Shown here piece after piece: positions 47,803 through 59,630 of a stretch of 64,000 bases of DNA. The position numbers were made by a program, and so were the translations under genes. The DNA is from Eragrostis nindensis (lineage: Eukaryota > Streptophyta > Magnoliopsida > Poales > Poaceae), in contig JAAXCT010000236.1 in assembly GCA_012490785.1 (NCBI GenBank), positions 730,891 to 794,890 of the forward strand, written 5' to 3'. Below the pieces are notes generated by a model. That model was not told the origin of the DNA and made no database searches. It saw nothing but the letters and a program-made list of their open reading frames with translations. Each line of letters begins with the position of its first letter. The first letter of the stretch is position 1.

Positions 47803-48317
47803 ATGAAGGGGTTCGGTTCCACGCTCAAGAGCGCCGGCAAGAAGATTCGCCGGGGGTTCAGCTCCGGCGGATTGCACACTCCGGTGGATCACACCACTCC
47901 GGCGGGTCGCACCAATCTGGCGACAACAACTCCGGCAGCGACTCCGGCTCCTTCATCTCGGCGCGGAGGGCAAGTTCGGCGGGCTATGATAGCCCCGAGC
48001 TCTCCGTCGAGATGACACCGCCATGAGGGCGGGATGACTTCTACATCGCCCACCGCGACATCGGCATCCCTCGAGGACCAAGGCCGCGCACGAGAAGCGC
48101 GGCCGCCGCCACCGCCGCCGCCGCCGTGGCGGGCGGATCGTCGATGGAGGCCGAGTCAAGCGAGCCGGCATATGTACCGCGCGCGGTTCGGGAGGGGTTC
48201 ACCCTCACAAACATGGAGGAGTTCTACTACACCAACATCCGCGGCCGCATCGTCTCCAACATCGACATGGATGAGGAGTTCCTCACCAAGGTCGGGGTAT
48301 GGCCGGACCTCCAAAAA
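47803..48317 (+). pseudogene. Element F extra 3' ORF, broken and truncated
   Basis: Starts near ATG 47803 (MKGFGSTLKSAGKKIRRGF), shifts frame within about 100 bases, meets a stop at 48024-48026, and continues in that frame with FYIAHRDIGIPRGPRPRTR, PRAVREGFTLTNMEEFYYTN and NIDMDEEFLTKVGVW. This resembles uncharacterised proteins of grass Athila-type elements encoded downstream of the normal pol position; I cannot state a function. It is cut off after PDLQKF. Confidence 0.55.
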
Positions 48318-49442
48318 TTTTGCTCTCAAACACAATCATCCGTCTCTCATGCTTGCTATATAAAGTTTATTCTTTAACTGCTCTTATGTCCCGTGGAAAA
48401 ACACTCTTTCATAGGAAAACCTTGTCTAAATTGTTGGGATGTGTGATATAGCACTTGAGAATTTATCTTGTCTTGAAATCAATTTCTGGAGATTTTATTT
48501 GCAAATAATGAAAAATATTTCAGATTCACAGTCTTCTCAATGGTTTAATTTCCTACCAAAGCCATATGTTGATTTCGTTGCACATCCTTTATACATATGC
48601 TACTTGTTATCATATTGAGCTTTTTCAAAATTGTTGTGACCCTTGTGAGGTGCTTTTCATGCTTCCATGATCAAGATCACGTACACTCCACCATATACAT
48701 AAGCTTAACTTCTACACTGGAAGTTAGCATCACCCATTGCCATCAACATTCCACAAAATAAATACTCCATATGTTTTTGTACCTCTCTCTCCAGGTATCA
48801 TTGAAAAAAAAAAGAGAGGTATGGCTATCTAAATAAATAAAAAAAAATCTTGCTCAAAAGTAGAGCATCATAAAACAAAAAAGAGAGAGAGATAGCCATG
48901 CCCTCAAAATTCAAAACAAAGAGAGATAGAAGGTATACAAGAAGGAGTAATCATATTGCTCCATCCACTTATCCACACACATGCACATCTTGAACAGATT
49001 GCATGACTTGCTTTCTCCTTGGATCCGGTCTTTTGATTTAGCAATATATGTGATGCAAGGTTGCCTTATTTTATCCCTACCAAGCCCCACAAATAAGCCT
49101 ATTAGTTGTAGGAGAAAAAGAGGCAACACAATGCCTTGGTCAGGAATCAAACACATTGAGCGATTGAGAGCACCATTTGAGAAGACTTGTGTTCTGAGAT
49201 TTTCTTGAGAAAACTAAAAACTCCAGAAATATTTTTTTAGACAGTTGATATCTTCCTGTGTGCTGTTCCATTTCTCAACTTTTGAAGACAAGGTATTTAG
49301 CCACCATAAATCCCGTGGGCATGAAAAGTCATGGAATGTGCTCTTTTGTAGCAATGCATGATAGAGAAGATGTTGTGTACTCACCTTTGCCTTTGCTCAG
49401 TCTTGTTCTTAATTTATTTACTTTACTCGGGACGAGCAAAGA
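48318..49442 (+). other. 3' internal region of element E
   Basis: Non-coding, AT-rich. The left boundary is where the element F extra ORF breaks off (about 48317). Contains an imperfect hairpin (arms 48816-48830 and 48890-48905). Confidence 0.55.
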
Positions 49443-49458
49443 TCTAAGTGTGGGGGGG
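49443..49458 (+). promoter_or_regulatory. Polypurine tract of element E
   Basis: tctaagtgtggggggg directly before the right LTR, preceded by cgggacgagcaaaga, the usual 3' context of Athila-type elements. Confidence 0.75.
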
Positions 49459-50925
49459 TGTTGGCGGTCGTTATTGACCAATTTCTTACCGCCAACATAA
49501 TAAAAATGAGGCTCACACAAGGACATAAATAGAATATTATTTATAACTAATGCCTCTCCACGAGTTTTGGTGATATTTTGACTGCAGGACGAAATCCATT
49601 GCAAATGGGAGCAAATGCCTGCCGGTCGGCCCCATCATAGGCCAGCCGGCTTATGTTGGATCTCAACATGGTCCAGCAGCCCCAGGCATCTCCCAATGGG
49701 CTCAAACATCAAGGATCAAATGGCCAACAAATATTTCCCAACCCAGAGTATCGACCACTGCGCAAGGCCCAACAAACAAGCCCATCAACCACTCAAAAAG
49801 GCGTCAAATCACCGAGCAAGACCATGGATCTTAACGGGCACATCATGAGAGGCCAGCCCACAAAAATTCGAGGCATTCGGAGAGAAAAGCCCGCCGGCCG
49901 GCCTAGGCCTAGGCCGGCCGGCCAACTATTTTCTCCGAATCGGCCCATCTTTTTCCAGTAGGTTCCAGAGGCGGTTGCAAGCTAACTTGACGCACCAACC
50001 AAGTAAGGAGACGTCGGCAAGTGAGGAATATCCACAAGATTCTCCTAGGATGAAGGGACCTTCTCCACTCTCCCAAGGAAGCCTCACACTATAAATAGAG
50101 GACCTCCCTCTCACTTCCATCCTGCACCTTCACACTTGAGAAGAGAAGATCCAAAATAGGGTCACGCTCTGTCAAGTTAGTTTAGAAGTAGAGAGTGAGT
50201 GAGGGTCGGAGGAAGGGTGGAAGCTCCGGAGATGCCGGAGCTCCTCTTCTTCGACGCCTCGGGTATGTACTCCGCCTGGGAGTACTCGTCCGAGTCTTCC
50301 AGGCTGGGTAACATGTAAGGTATTATTTATTGAGCAATAAAGTAAGGTTTTCTTCTTTATCATTTATGGGATTCAGGTATGTAGTGAGTATTTCTTATTT
50401 GCTACATGTGCTAGCTCTAGACATATGCTAGTTGCTGGTATTAATGATAGGTGTAAACGTAGTGTTTATACTTTGATTTATCCTGAGTTGCCTTCAATCC
50501 CATGGGATGTTGTGGTAGCCGCGAGTGTAGGTGACAGCTGCACCAGTCTCTGTAGTCCACCACGTTCGGGTTGAATGTGTAGGGCCTAGACGCGGTCCGT
50601 TGACAGGATACGTTAAACCTAGTTATCGGGTTGCGTGTCTTGGCGGCGGCCGTGCCCCGAAGTAGATGATATCGAAAGACCCTTATCGAATTGCTCAGTT
50701 ATTTAATATCTTGCATTAGATTACCTGGCCAGAGGACTATCACCCTTACTGCATTAATTCTCTGTTTAGTGTGCCCCTTTTCACGGATTTTCTGCATAGA
50801 TCTCGAGTTTAGCACACTGTTCGTTCCCTGTGGATTCGATACCTTAGGAATACTCCTAGGTGAAAGCTACATCGGAATCCGTGCGCTTGCAGATTTATTT
50901 CTGTTAGGCCTTAGGACTGCCAACA
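49459..50925 (+). repeat. Right LTR of element E (1467 bp)
   Basis: Starts immediately after the polypurine tract and ends TGCCAACA at the target duplication. TATA box tataaatag at 50090-50098. Confidence 0.92.
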
Positions 50926-50930
50926 GATAT

Positions 50931-51983
50931 CATGATTCTCCATCATTGCCTGAAACTTAGACACAAGAGCATGAGATGAACCACCAAAGATGATATCATC
51001 TACGTATATCTGAACCAAATGAAAGTCAGTGCCATGCTTGAGAGTAAGGTTTTGTCCACACACCCCATCTCAAACCCGCGCTCTAGCAAGAAGGTTTTCA
51101 GCCTAACATACCATGCCCTGGGTGCTTGCTTTAGCGTGTACAAAGCCTTCTGAAGCTTGTACACTTTGGGTACTTGAGATTTTCAAAGCCTGGGGCTTGC
51201 CTGACATAAACCTCTTCCTCTATGTAGCCATAGGAAAGCGCTTTTGACATCCATTTGGTAAAGCTTGAAGCCCTTAGACGCAGCAAAGGCTAGCAAGATT
51301 CTAATGGCTTCTAGACGCGCTACAGGAGCAAAGGTTTCCCCAAAATCTAAGCCCTCAACCTGGCTAAACCCCTGAGCCACAAGCCTAGCTTTGTTTCTCA
51401 CAACTAGACCATCCTCATCCTGTTTGTTCTTGAACACCCACTTGGTTCCTATCACATTCACATTGGGAGGAGGCTCAACAAGGGTCCAGACTTTGTTTCT
51501 CTCAAAGTTTTCTAGCTCCTCATGCATGGCATTGACCCAATCGGAATCAGAAAGAGCGTGTCCAACATCTCGAGGTTCAAAGGAGGCAACAAATGCAGAA
51601 TTTGTAAAGCATGTGAGATGAGCAGACCTCGACATTGTTGTCCTTTCATTTAGATTACCGATTATTTGGTGAGGAGGATGTCGACTTTGAATGTGTCGAG
51701 GGACCTCTCTCTCGGAGTGTACCTCCCCCTCAACAACAGCTGGGGCTTGCTCGACGACGGCTGGAGCTGGATCGACGGCCGCCGAAGAGGATGTAGATGC
51801 TACGGGACCCTCTGCTTGAACTGTGGAAGCAGGGACCGGCTCAGGAGCAGGCGAAGTAGTAGAAAGTAGTGGTTCATCCTCATCTTCACCGGGAGCCGGT
51901 AGATCATCGTCTACAAAGATGCTCTCTTCCATTTCCCTGTCACCTGCACTCAACAACACCACTTGTACACGGCATAGATTCAT
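50931..51983 (-). pseudogene. Copia element C reverse transcriptase, N-terminal part
   Basis: An acidic, Pro/Ala-rich linker precedes WTLVEPPPNVNVIGTKWVFK, ARLVAQGFSQVEGLDFGETF and KLYQMDVKSAFL. After a frame change the catalytic IYVDDIIFGGSS block is visible at about 51005 on the minus strand. The gene is then cut by the LTR of element E at 50925. Confidence 0.82.
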
Positions 51984-53223
51984 GAAAGGTTACATCGCAG
52001 GACTCCACGATGGTGTTAGTTTCCAAGTTCAAAACTCTGTAAGCATGACCATGTGGGGTATAACCAAGAAAAATGCCATCGAAAGATCTTGACTCAAACT
52101 TATCCAAATTACCACGCTTGAGGATAAAGCGCTTGCAACCAAAAGCACGCAAATGAGAAACATTTGGCTTCCTTCCAAAACGTAGCTCATAAGAAGTCAC
52201 ATTAAGAATTGAGCGCAAGAAAACCCGATTAGAAACATAGCAAGCGGTGCTAATGCCTTCAGCCCAGAACCGCCTCGGAATCCTATGCTCATCAAGCATC
52301 GTCCGGGCCATCTCAACAAGGGTTCTGTTCTTTCTTTCAACAATGCCATTTTGCTGAGGAACACGAGGTGCAGAAAATTGATGCTCAAGGCCATGTTCTC
52401 GACAGAAAGCATCAAAGGAGGAGTTCTTGAACTCGGTGCCGTTGTCACTACGAATTGCTCGCATTGCACTAGGGTGTTCATTGAACAACCTCAAAGCCAA
52501 GCTCCGAAAGTGATGAAGCACTTCATCCTTGCTCCCAAGAAAGAAGACCCAAGAGTAGCGAGAAAAGTCATCAACGACCACAAGAACATACCACTTCCCA
52601 CCAGCAGAACGAACCCGAGCAGGACCAACAGTGTCCATGTGAAGCAATTGCCCAGGCTGCTCAGTCATCACCAAATTGATTGGTGGATGAGAAGCGGCAA
52701 CCATTTTTCCATGACGACAAGGTGCACAAACAAGTTTTTTCTCAAATTTGAGCTTAGGCAATCCTCGGATCAATCTCAGGCCACTTAAGCAACACAACAA
52801 GTCAAAGCTCATGTGACCCAGTCTGCTATGCCATGTCCAGAGCTCAGAAAAAGGTTGAGCGAACAAACACTTGTGAGAACAAGAAGAAGAAACAAAATCA
52901 GCACGAAAAACTCTGTCAATTCGAGAAATATTGCAAACCAAAGCACCAGTCGAATCAACAGCTCGAGAAGCATTCCTTTTAAAGATCACTTCATTTCCAT
53001 CGTCAAGCAATTGAGAAACAGAAAGCAGATTGTACTTGAGATGCTCTACTAGGGCTACTTCCTTGAGAGTGAAGGAGTCATTTACCTTGACAGCGCCAAT
53101 TGCTTTTACTCTACCTTTTTTGTTGTCCCCGAATGTCACATAGTCAATTTGCTTCACGGGGGTGAGGCTGGAGAACCATCTAGTATCACCGGTCATATGG
53201 CGCGAACAACCGGAGTCCATCAA
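51940..53223 (-). pseudogene. Copia element C protease and integrase
   Basis: Opens with MMDSGCSRHMTGD (protease active site DSGC). Then comes the GAG-pre-integrase motif LWTWHSRLGHMSFDLL, the CAPCRHGK zinc segment, and the integrase core with D in HMDTVGP, D in IRSDNGTEF and E in NGIVERKNRT. The C-terminal part RSFDGIFLGYTPHGHAYRV matches the copia integrase C-terminus. A long uninterrupted piece of an otherwise broken element. Confidence 0.88.
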
Positions 53224-53249
53224 CCACTTGACCTCCAGGCCTCCATCAG

Positions 53250-54122
53250 CTACCTACATAGAACGTGAAGAAAAGATCGAGGGCTCAGTGCTGGGGTTAG
53301 AGAGATAAACTTTAGGAATCCAGCACCTAACCACATGACCTGCAGAAGTAAAAACAGTTCTATGACTTGATCATTGGAACGCACGGGACGAGTACCACGA
53401 TAGGGACGACGTGGACCGTTAAAGCGTCCAAACTCACTCCTCATGTCACGGGGATACAAGTCATATGAGGGATGACTATATCCACGTTGGGAATGGACAC
53501 CACGAAATTGAAAACGTGGGCCATCAAAGCGTCGTGACTCAAGTCCTCTGTTTCGTGAACCAAAGTCATATGAGCGATGACCAAGTCCACTGTAAGCACG
53601 AGAAGGAGTGTGAGGCGGATAGTCAACATAGGGCTGATAGACTGCATTCCTAGCCAACTCAGCTTGCCTCCTTTCAATTCTCTTCCTTCTAAAGCAAAAC
53701 TCATCCAAATGACCATCCCTACCACAAAACATGCAGGTAAACACATTCCTGGGTTTTTGTTTTGGTTGTGTAGGTGGTTTGGATTGTTGCTTTTGCTTCT
53801 TGACCTCTCTTGGGTTGAAGGAGGGCTTTGGGTTTGATGGGTAGTAGGTGTCGGTGGGCTTAAGTTTCTCACTCTCATCTTGAAGGTTGGAGCTTGGTAC
53901 AAACTTACCCACATTGTCACTCTCCTTCTCACACCTCTTATAACCCAAACCCAAGTTGTATCCTTGAGTTGAACCTTCCTTAACCCTCAGCAAGTCACTC
54001 TCAATTCTCTTTTCACTCTCCTTGGTTCTTGTGAGGCGAGTGGTGAGGTTCTCAACTTCTTGAGAAAGCTTTAGGATCTCATTTTTGGTGGTGACAAGAT
54101 CACTCTTCAGAGAAGCACACAC
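53250..54122 (-). pseudogene. Copia element C gag, 3' part
   Basis: A coiled-coil-like N-terminal segment (EILKLSQEVENLTTRL) leads to a second cysteine motif CMFCGRDGHLDEFC, then an Arg/Tyr/Gly-rich tail (about 53390-53640). This CMFCG...DEFC block is characteristic of SIRE/Opie Gag. It is separated by frame changes from both neighbours. Confidence 0.78.
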
Positions 54123-54279
54123 AACACATGGTGGTGGTGCAGCACGAGAACCACTTTAGCTCTTTGACCTTGGACAATTGACTATCCAAGTCCTGTGTGA
54201 GCTTAGGGCAAGTCTTGCAAGCACCCAAGAGCAGAGGTCGAGCCTTGAGCTCCTCTAGCTCTTTCAAAGCACTCTCAAG

Positions 54280-55704
54280 CTAACTGGCAACTTGAGCATG
54301 CACATCCTTCAGAGAGACTAGATCATTCATGACAACTTGGCAAGACTCACACTTTACCACCCTATCCTCATCAAGCATAGACTTAAGTGAAACAAGCTCG
54401 GCATTAGCAAATTCAAGATCAGATTTAAGTTTTCGATTCCGACGCTTAGGTTCACATAATTTCTTATCTTGCTTGAACAAGGCATCACACAAGGACACAT
54501 TGTCATAGATGGGCTCATCGTGAGATTGTGATACCTTGGCTGTGTCGGAGTCGGAGTCGGAGTGGTGATTATCCCTCGCCATGAAGCAGAGCCCGGTGAA
54601 GTCAGTAGTCTTCTTGTCCTTGGGCTTCTCCGTCTCTTCCTCAGCACCAGAGATGTCGTCGCTCGAGGAGTAGTCGACATCGCTGAAGGACGCAATGAGA
54701 GCTCTTGTAAGCACCTTCCTCAAGTTCATCCTGCTACTCTTGTCCTTCTTGGAGAAGTGGGTCTTCTTCTTGGGTTCTTCTTCTTGGCGGTCGGTGTAGT
54801 CGAACTTCTTCTTCCGCTTGGGGCAGTCGGCGATGAAGTGACGAGGATCACCGCACTCGTAGCAGCCACGTGGATCACCACCTCTCCTCTCTCTCTTCTG
54901 TTGTTGAAGGAGCGCTTGAACTTCCTGATCAGCAAGGCAAGATCCTCCTCTGGAAGGGACTCCACCTGTTCATCTGAAGCTGCAACCAAGGAAGAAAGAG
55001 CAAACTCCAAAGTAGAATTGTGAGAGGGGTTAGTCCCATAAGATGCATTACCATGAGAGTCAGTCATCAAAGCCATACTAGTGGATGCATTGTGGTTCGG
55101 ACGTGACTTCCTAGAGAGCTCGTGAGACTTGAGTTTGCTATAGAGCTGCTCGCAGGTGAGTGTGCCAAAGTCGGGGGATTCCTAAAGAGCGGAGATCTTC
55201 ACACCCCATGTGTTCTCATCTAGTGAGTAAAGCAATTGATTAGCACGCTCATTGTCAGTGTAAACAAGATCACCACAAGCCCTGAGATGACACACTATGG
55301 ACTCGAATCTAGCAAACGTAGCATCTAGTGACTCGCCAGGCAGCTGTGCAAAGGTCTGGTACTGCCTGTTGTACGAATCTCTACGCATGGTCTAAATTTG
55401 ATTAGTGCCTTCATGATAGGAGCAAAGCGTCTCCCATATGGCATGAGCGGTCTTAAGGTGAGCAATGCGATCGTACTCCTTTCTACCGATAGCGGAAAGC
55501 AAGATGTTAACAGCCTTAGAGTTGTTATCAAATTGAGTGATCGCACCTTGTTGCGCCGTCTCCATGTTCTCCGGAATCTCGTAGTTGGTTTGCAATGCTC
55601 CATATCCCAATGCCTTGACTCATGAGGTAAGCTTGAGTGTGAGACTTCCAATAGGGAAAATCTTCCCTATCGAAGACCAAGAGCTTGATCGCACTTTTCT
55701 CCAT
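54280..55704 (-). pseudogene. Copia element C gag, 5' part
   Basis: The likely ATG at 55704 begins MEKSAIKLLVFDREDFPYWK. Capsid blocks AHAIWETLCSYHEGTNQI and SYNRQYQTFAQLPGESLDATFARF follow. A zinc knuckle CYECGDPRHFIADC (about 54826-54867) precedes a Ser/Asp-rich segment (SFSDVDYSSSDDIS). The frame is broken near 55610, by stops at 55392 and 55182, and again before the zinc knuckle. Confidence 0.78.
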
Positions 55705-55750
55705 GTCGGCTTCGGATCACAAAGCCGATGAAGCTCAACACATGATCAAC

Positions 55751-55764
55751 CGGCTCTGATACCA
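55751..55764 (-). promoter_or_regulatory. Primer-binding site of copia element C
   Basis: Minus strand TGGTATCAGAGCCG, a full match to the initiator tRNA-Met 3' end complement, two bases from the LTR. Confidence 0.88.
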
Positions 55765-55766
55765 AT

Positions 55767-57620
55767 TGAAGGACCGAGAAGGCGACCAGAGGGGGGTGTG
55801 AATGGGAGCCGATAAAAATTACTGCAAAGAATTCGGCCTATGTCCCGACCCACCTCAAGATTGATCACCAAGATCACAAACACACATGAAAAGTGTTGTG
55901 CTGACCCTAGGAGTGATCAAGGATGACGTCGGAACACTTGCGGAAGCAAATCAAGCAAACTCGAACTCCATGAGATGATCTGAAAGTTCAAGTCCAGAAA
56001 CCCCCTATCGGATAGTCCGATCACTAGTCGGATACTCCGGTACCGGATACTCCGGTGGGTTCGTCGGACACTCCGGTCGGAAACCAGGCCCGGATACTCT
56101 GGTAGGGTGTCGGATACTCCAGTAGGTATCAGGTCCGGATACTCCGGTAATGTGTCGGATAGTCCGGTCGGGTACCAGGGTCGGATACTCCGGTACTCGG
56201 TCGGATAGTCCGGTAGGCGATGAACAGCAAGAACAAAAACGCGCGACCGGTTGCTCCAAAATCTGAAACCCAATCAAACAACCTCTAAAAATCACCAAAC
56301 TTGAACCCTAGGTGTGTGAAAAGATTGGGAACCTCATCCAAATGGATCCATACCAAAAACCCAACCAAATCTCCTCGAATTTCAGATCACGTGGAAGAAC
56401 GAGGGTTTGGCCAAACTTGGTCGAAATCCACAAATTCGAAGTGCTCGTGGGGAGATCTTTAACGAGATCACTCAAGGCATGTTCCCACACATCCTAGCAC
56501 CGAATCCATCCAAGAGAATCGACCCAAATCACAGCCGAAAAGGATATCAAAAAATCACCCGAAAATAGCTCCGAAAATGGGAAAAAGATAAATTCGGGAA
56601 TTAGATGGGGAGGAAGAACAAGAGCACGAGATTGATTCAAACAAACTTCATTCCATTGATTCAATCACGAAATCCATAGGTACAAGACTAGGGCGCCGCC
56701 CTCTTCCTCCCTCTCTTGTTGAAAGTTGAAGATACAAGCTCTCACCTTGTTCCATCTCCTCTCATCTCTCTCTAGCTCATCCTAGCTAGTCCTATCCTCT
56801 AGATCCAAAATGAAAAGTCCAAGAGCCTCTCTGGTTGGCAGCCAACTCCACCAACCTATATAGGCTTTTCTCTTTCTCAACATACCCCTAAGGTATTACA
56901 TACTCCTACCTACCACTAGGGGCAAAATAGTCCAACCCTTTTTCCTTCGCCCGAACGCCATCGGCCCTTCACGACTTCGCTTCGCCTCGACGCAACCTTC
57001 GCGATGGTGCCACGTACAGCACCATGCGCCGCCGCCGGTTTTGAGGCCCAAACCGGGAAACCGTCCGCCCGCCGGTTTTGAGGCATAAACTGGGAAACCA
57101 CATCGATGTCGACGCATGTCACCTCGTCCCGCGAACCTCGCCGTCAAGTCTTCTCGTCCCAGCCCGTCGGGACCCTTCACTTGACTCGGCCTCCCGTTCG
57201 CCTCTTGACTTGGTCAACCCGCCGTCTTCATCACCTCCACGGTTTTGAGGCCAAACCATGAAACCCTCCGTGCTTCTTGTCCGCCACGTGTACGGTGTGG
57301 ATCACCGTTGACCTCACCCGGCCTCTCGATCGCCCGGACCCAAGCCTCCCGCTTGTTCCTCCCGATCCTCTCGCCGTTGACCATCAAGTTGACTCCATTG
57401 ACCTATACATCATTAGACAAGCAAACACATTTCTCCATCTCCTCCATTTTTCCCAACACCTTCACCAACTCCGGTTAGCCATAAACATAATCAATATACA
57501 TGCTCATGCAGCCCTCAAAATCCGGCAATTCAAACCCGAACCTCAAGTTCAACTCAAACTCGTTCGTTGTCAATTACTCATCACATTATGAACCATGGCA
57601 CATCTCAACATGGTTCCTCA
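55767..57620 (-). repeat. 5' LTR of copia element C (1854 bp)
   Basis: Begins TGAAGGA next to the primer site and ends TTCCTCA before target duplication gtcca. Carries about ten cggata(g/c)tccggt-type units at 56007-56216. Confidence 0.92.
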
Positions 57621-57625
57621 GTCCA

Positions 57626-58618
57626 CTAGGTTCCCACATGTTGTAAAACTAACCGTATTTAGTTCACAAGTCTTTTTAAATTATGAACAAAGTCTTTGAT
57701 CGAAAACTTATATTGTAAACCGGACTTTTCCCTTTGTTGATAATTATTCTTTAAGAAAACAACACAACAATAAGGAAGATGAGATATTTACCTATGCCGT
57801 GTGAGTTTCCTCTTGTCATAACTGTACTCACATGTGTGCAAATAGAGGTGTAAAATTGAGAGAAAACATGGAATGGGATACATGGGGATCTTTGTAGCCA
57901 CACATGAAGCAAAAAAAAAAAAAAAAGCACAGACTACAGTGATAATTCGATTTACAAAAGTGACCACACAAGATTAGTTTGGTTACACGGGATTGGACGG
58001 AGAGAAACGACTACACACTAAAGGGTTGCTTTGTTCGGATCTTAGGAAAATGCAAAAGTCTATTGTGTTCTTATTCAATGTATCTTAGTAAAAGTGACAC
58101 AAGATTCATCAGTTGGAGCAACTGAATGAACAAATGAAAAATCTATTATCTTCTTATGCAATGTATCTTAGGATAAGTGATATAAGGTTAACGACTAATT
58201 AAGAGGAGGCTTTTACATTCTTCTTGCAATACAATTCCCCTTTTAAATGAATTACATTTATCTGATGAGAAGGTGATGTCTTTTTATTAGATCCAAAACA
58301 ATTGGGTAGTTCAAATCAATATTACCTGTGACATGTGGACTGATGAAATTAAGTATATGTAACCGAACAATCTAGCATCAATCACGGTTACATGCGGATG
58401 ACTGATTACGATGCGATCTCGTTAAGTTAGCATGTGATATCAATTATATTAATATTGAGCTAAAAACATTACTAATCAGAAAGGAGATTTCCAAAACTAT
58501 TATAGAGATGTTGGACTAAGATGGAATGGAAACTTTAAAAATACTTATGGTGTAGCGAAGTTGGTTATTAATTTGTTTTCTTGTGCTGATGATTTTCTTA
58601 AGAGGATGCACCATTATT
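57626..58618. other. Intergenic DNA right of the nested complex
   Basis: AT-rich with an A run near 57910-57925. No gene recognised. Confidence 0.4.
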
Positions 58619-59307
58619 TCTTTTTTTCTTTTTTTGCAAAAAGGAAATTCTATTAATATTAAAGCACATTACATCCCCTAATTACATAAGCCATCACCCA
58701 AACAACGCCAACTCCATTGATGGAAGACAAGAAACCTTAAAAGAGCTGCGGATTCCACCATCTAGGATCACCATCCCAGACGGATATGCCACGGACAAAA
58801 ACTCCGATCTGAACGAACACAGCCATCTCACCATCCATCACCGTTATCCTCATTTTTGACGGGCAAAAACTGAAACCTAACCCTTTCGTAAAAGAGGGGT
58901 AGACTGACCTTCCACACACAAATACGATGAACTTGCCGCCATTGAGCTCGTCACTGAACTCATCGTCGCCTCCTTCACCAGATTCATCATGGGAAAACAC
59001 AAATCCGAACAACATCCAGAAGGATGTCGACCGGAAACAAAATTCTCATTAGCCCACAGTCGTGGCTAAGAAGAACCACGATAAGACAAAAGAAGGGCCG
59101 GAGTACCTTATTCTCCATCGATGATGATACCTTTGACTCACCACCACCGCTAAGACACCTCGTCCTCCATCGCTCCATGCCAACGAACATAGCAATGTCG
59201 TGCTGCCGCTACCACTTTCTTCGAACAGACCACTAGAGAAACCCTAACCCTAACAACCATAGTAGCCACCGCCTAGAGCAACCACCACGGGAAGACCTAA
59301 ACCAAAC
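58619..59307 (-). mobile_element. LINE-like non-autonomous retroposon, copy 1 (5'-truncated)
   Basis: About 75-80% similar to copy 2 at 59631-60454 in the same orientation. Minus strand ends with ggggatgtaatgtgctttaatatta and an A-rich tail. The short ORF seen in copy 2 is present in two frames here (58987-59190 and 58737-59015), so it is frameshifted. No clear target duplication. Confidence 0.6.
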
Positions 59308-59630
59308 TATTGTCATAGTCATAGCTACTGTCGTGTAGTCTTCCAAACATTGTCCGAGCACACAAACACACCAATCGTCATTTTGTAGCTCTATACTCTG
59401 AATTTCAGCGCCATCAATGTGTTACTATTTGACAATTTTTGCCCTGCAATACATGGACATAATTTATTATTGTCACAATTTACGTATTTGAAATTTAGAT
59501 GCTAATACGTGTGGTTAAATAATGCAAGCTTACTTGTTGGGTTGCCTTAGGAGAAGGCAAATCGAACCCATTGTTATTTGTCCCTGCACTCCACATAGAA
59601 ACTATTCCAAAATCCATCTTTGCCATCGCT

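Larger units (their letters stand above)
42278..48317 (+). mobile_element. Athila-like gypsy element F inside the left LTR of element E
   Basis: 5' LTR 42278-43755, then a tRNA-Asp-like primer site, a Gag-protease gene, a non-coding region with an array of palindrome-bearing ~160-bp repeats, and the start of an extra 3' ORF that stops abruptly near 48317. Preceding target bases are agggc (42273-42277); the partner copy and the 3' LTR are gone. No reverse transcriptase or integrase. Confidence 0.83.
41152..50925 (+). mobile_element. Athila-like gypsy element E inserted in the element C reverse transcriptase gene
   Basis: LTRs start TGTTGGCGGTCGTTATTG and the intact one ends TGCCAACA. Flanks gacat (41147-41151) and gatat (50926-50930) are a 5-bp duplication with one change. 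The left LTR (41152-42277) is cut by element F. Only the 3' internal part of E (about 48318-49458) and the right LTR remain. It has no coding region of its own left. LTR sections resemble element D (gacagctgcacc(a/g)gtctctgta(a/g)tccaccacgt). Confidence 0.87.
31142..57620 (-). mobile_element. SIRE/Opie-like Ty1/copia element C, split by nested gypsy insertions
   Basis: Flanked by gtcca at 31137-31141 and 57621-57625. LTRs begin TGAAGGA; the intact one ends TTCCTCA. Minus-strand order: 5' LTR (55767-57620), tRNA-iMet primer site, gag, protease-integrase, reverse transcriptase, then after the element E interruption the rest of reverse transcriptase with RNase H, a long AT-rich 3' region, and the 3' LTR remnant (31142-32627). 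Protease DSGCSRHMTGD, the gag segment CMFCGRDGHLDEFC and RNase H KSTSGTCHFLGSSLVCWSS are typical of SIRE/Opie-type elements. It has many frameshifts and stops. Confidence 0.9.
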
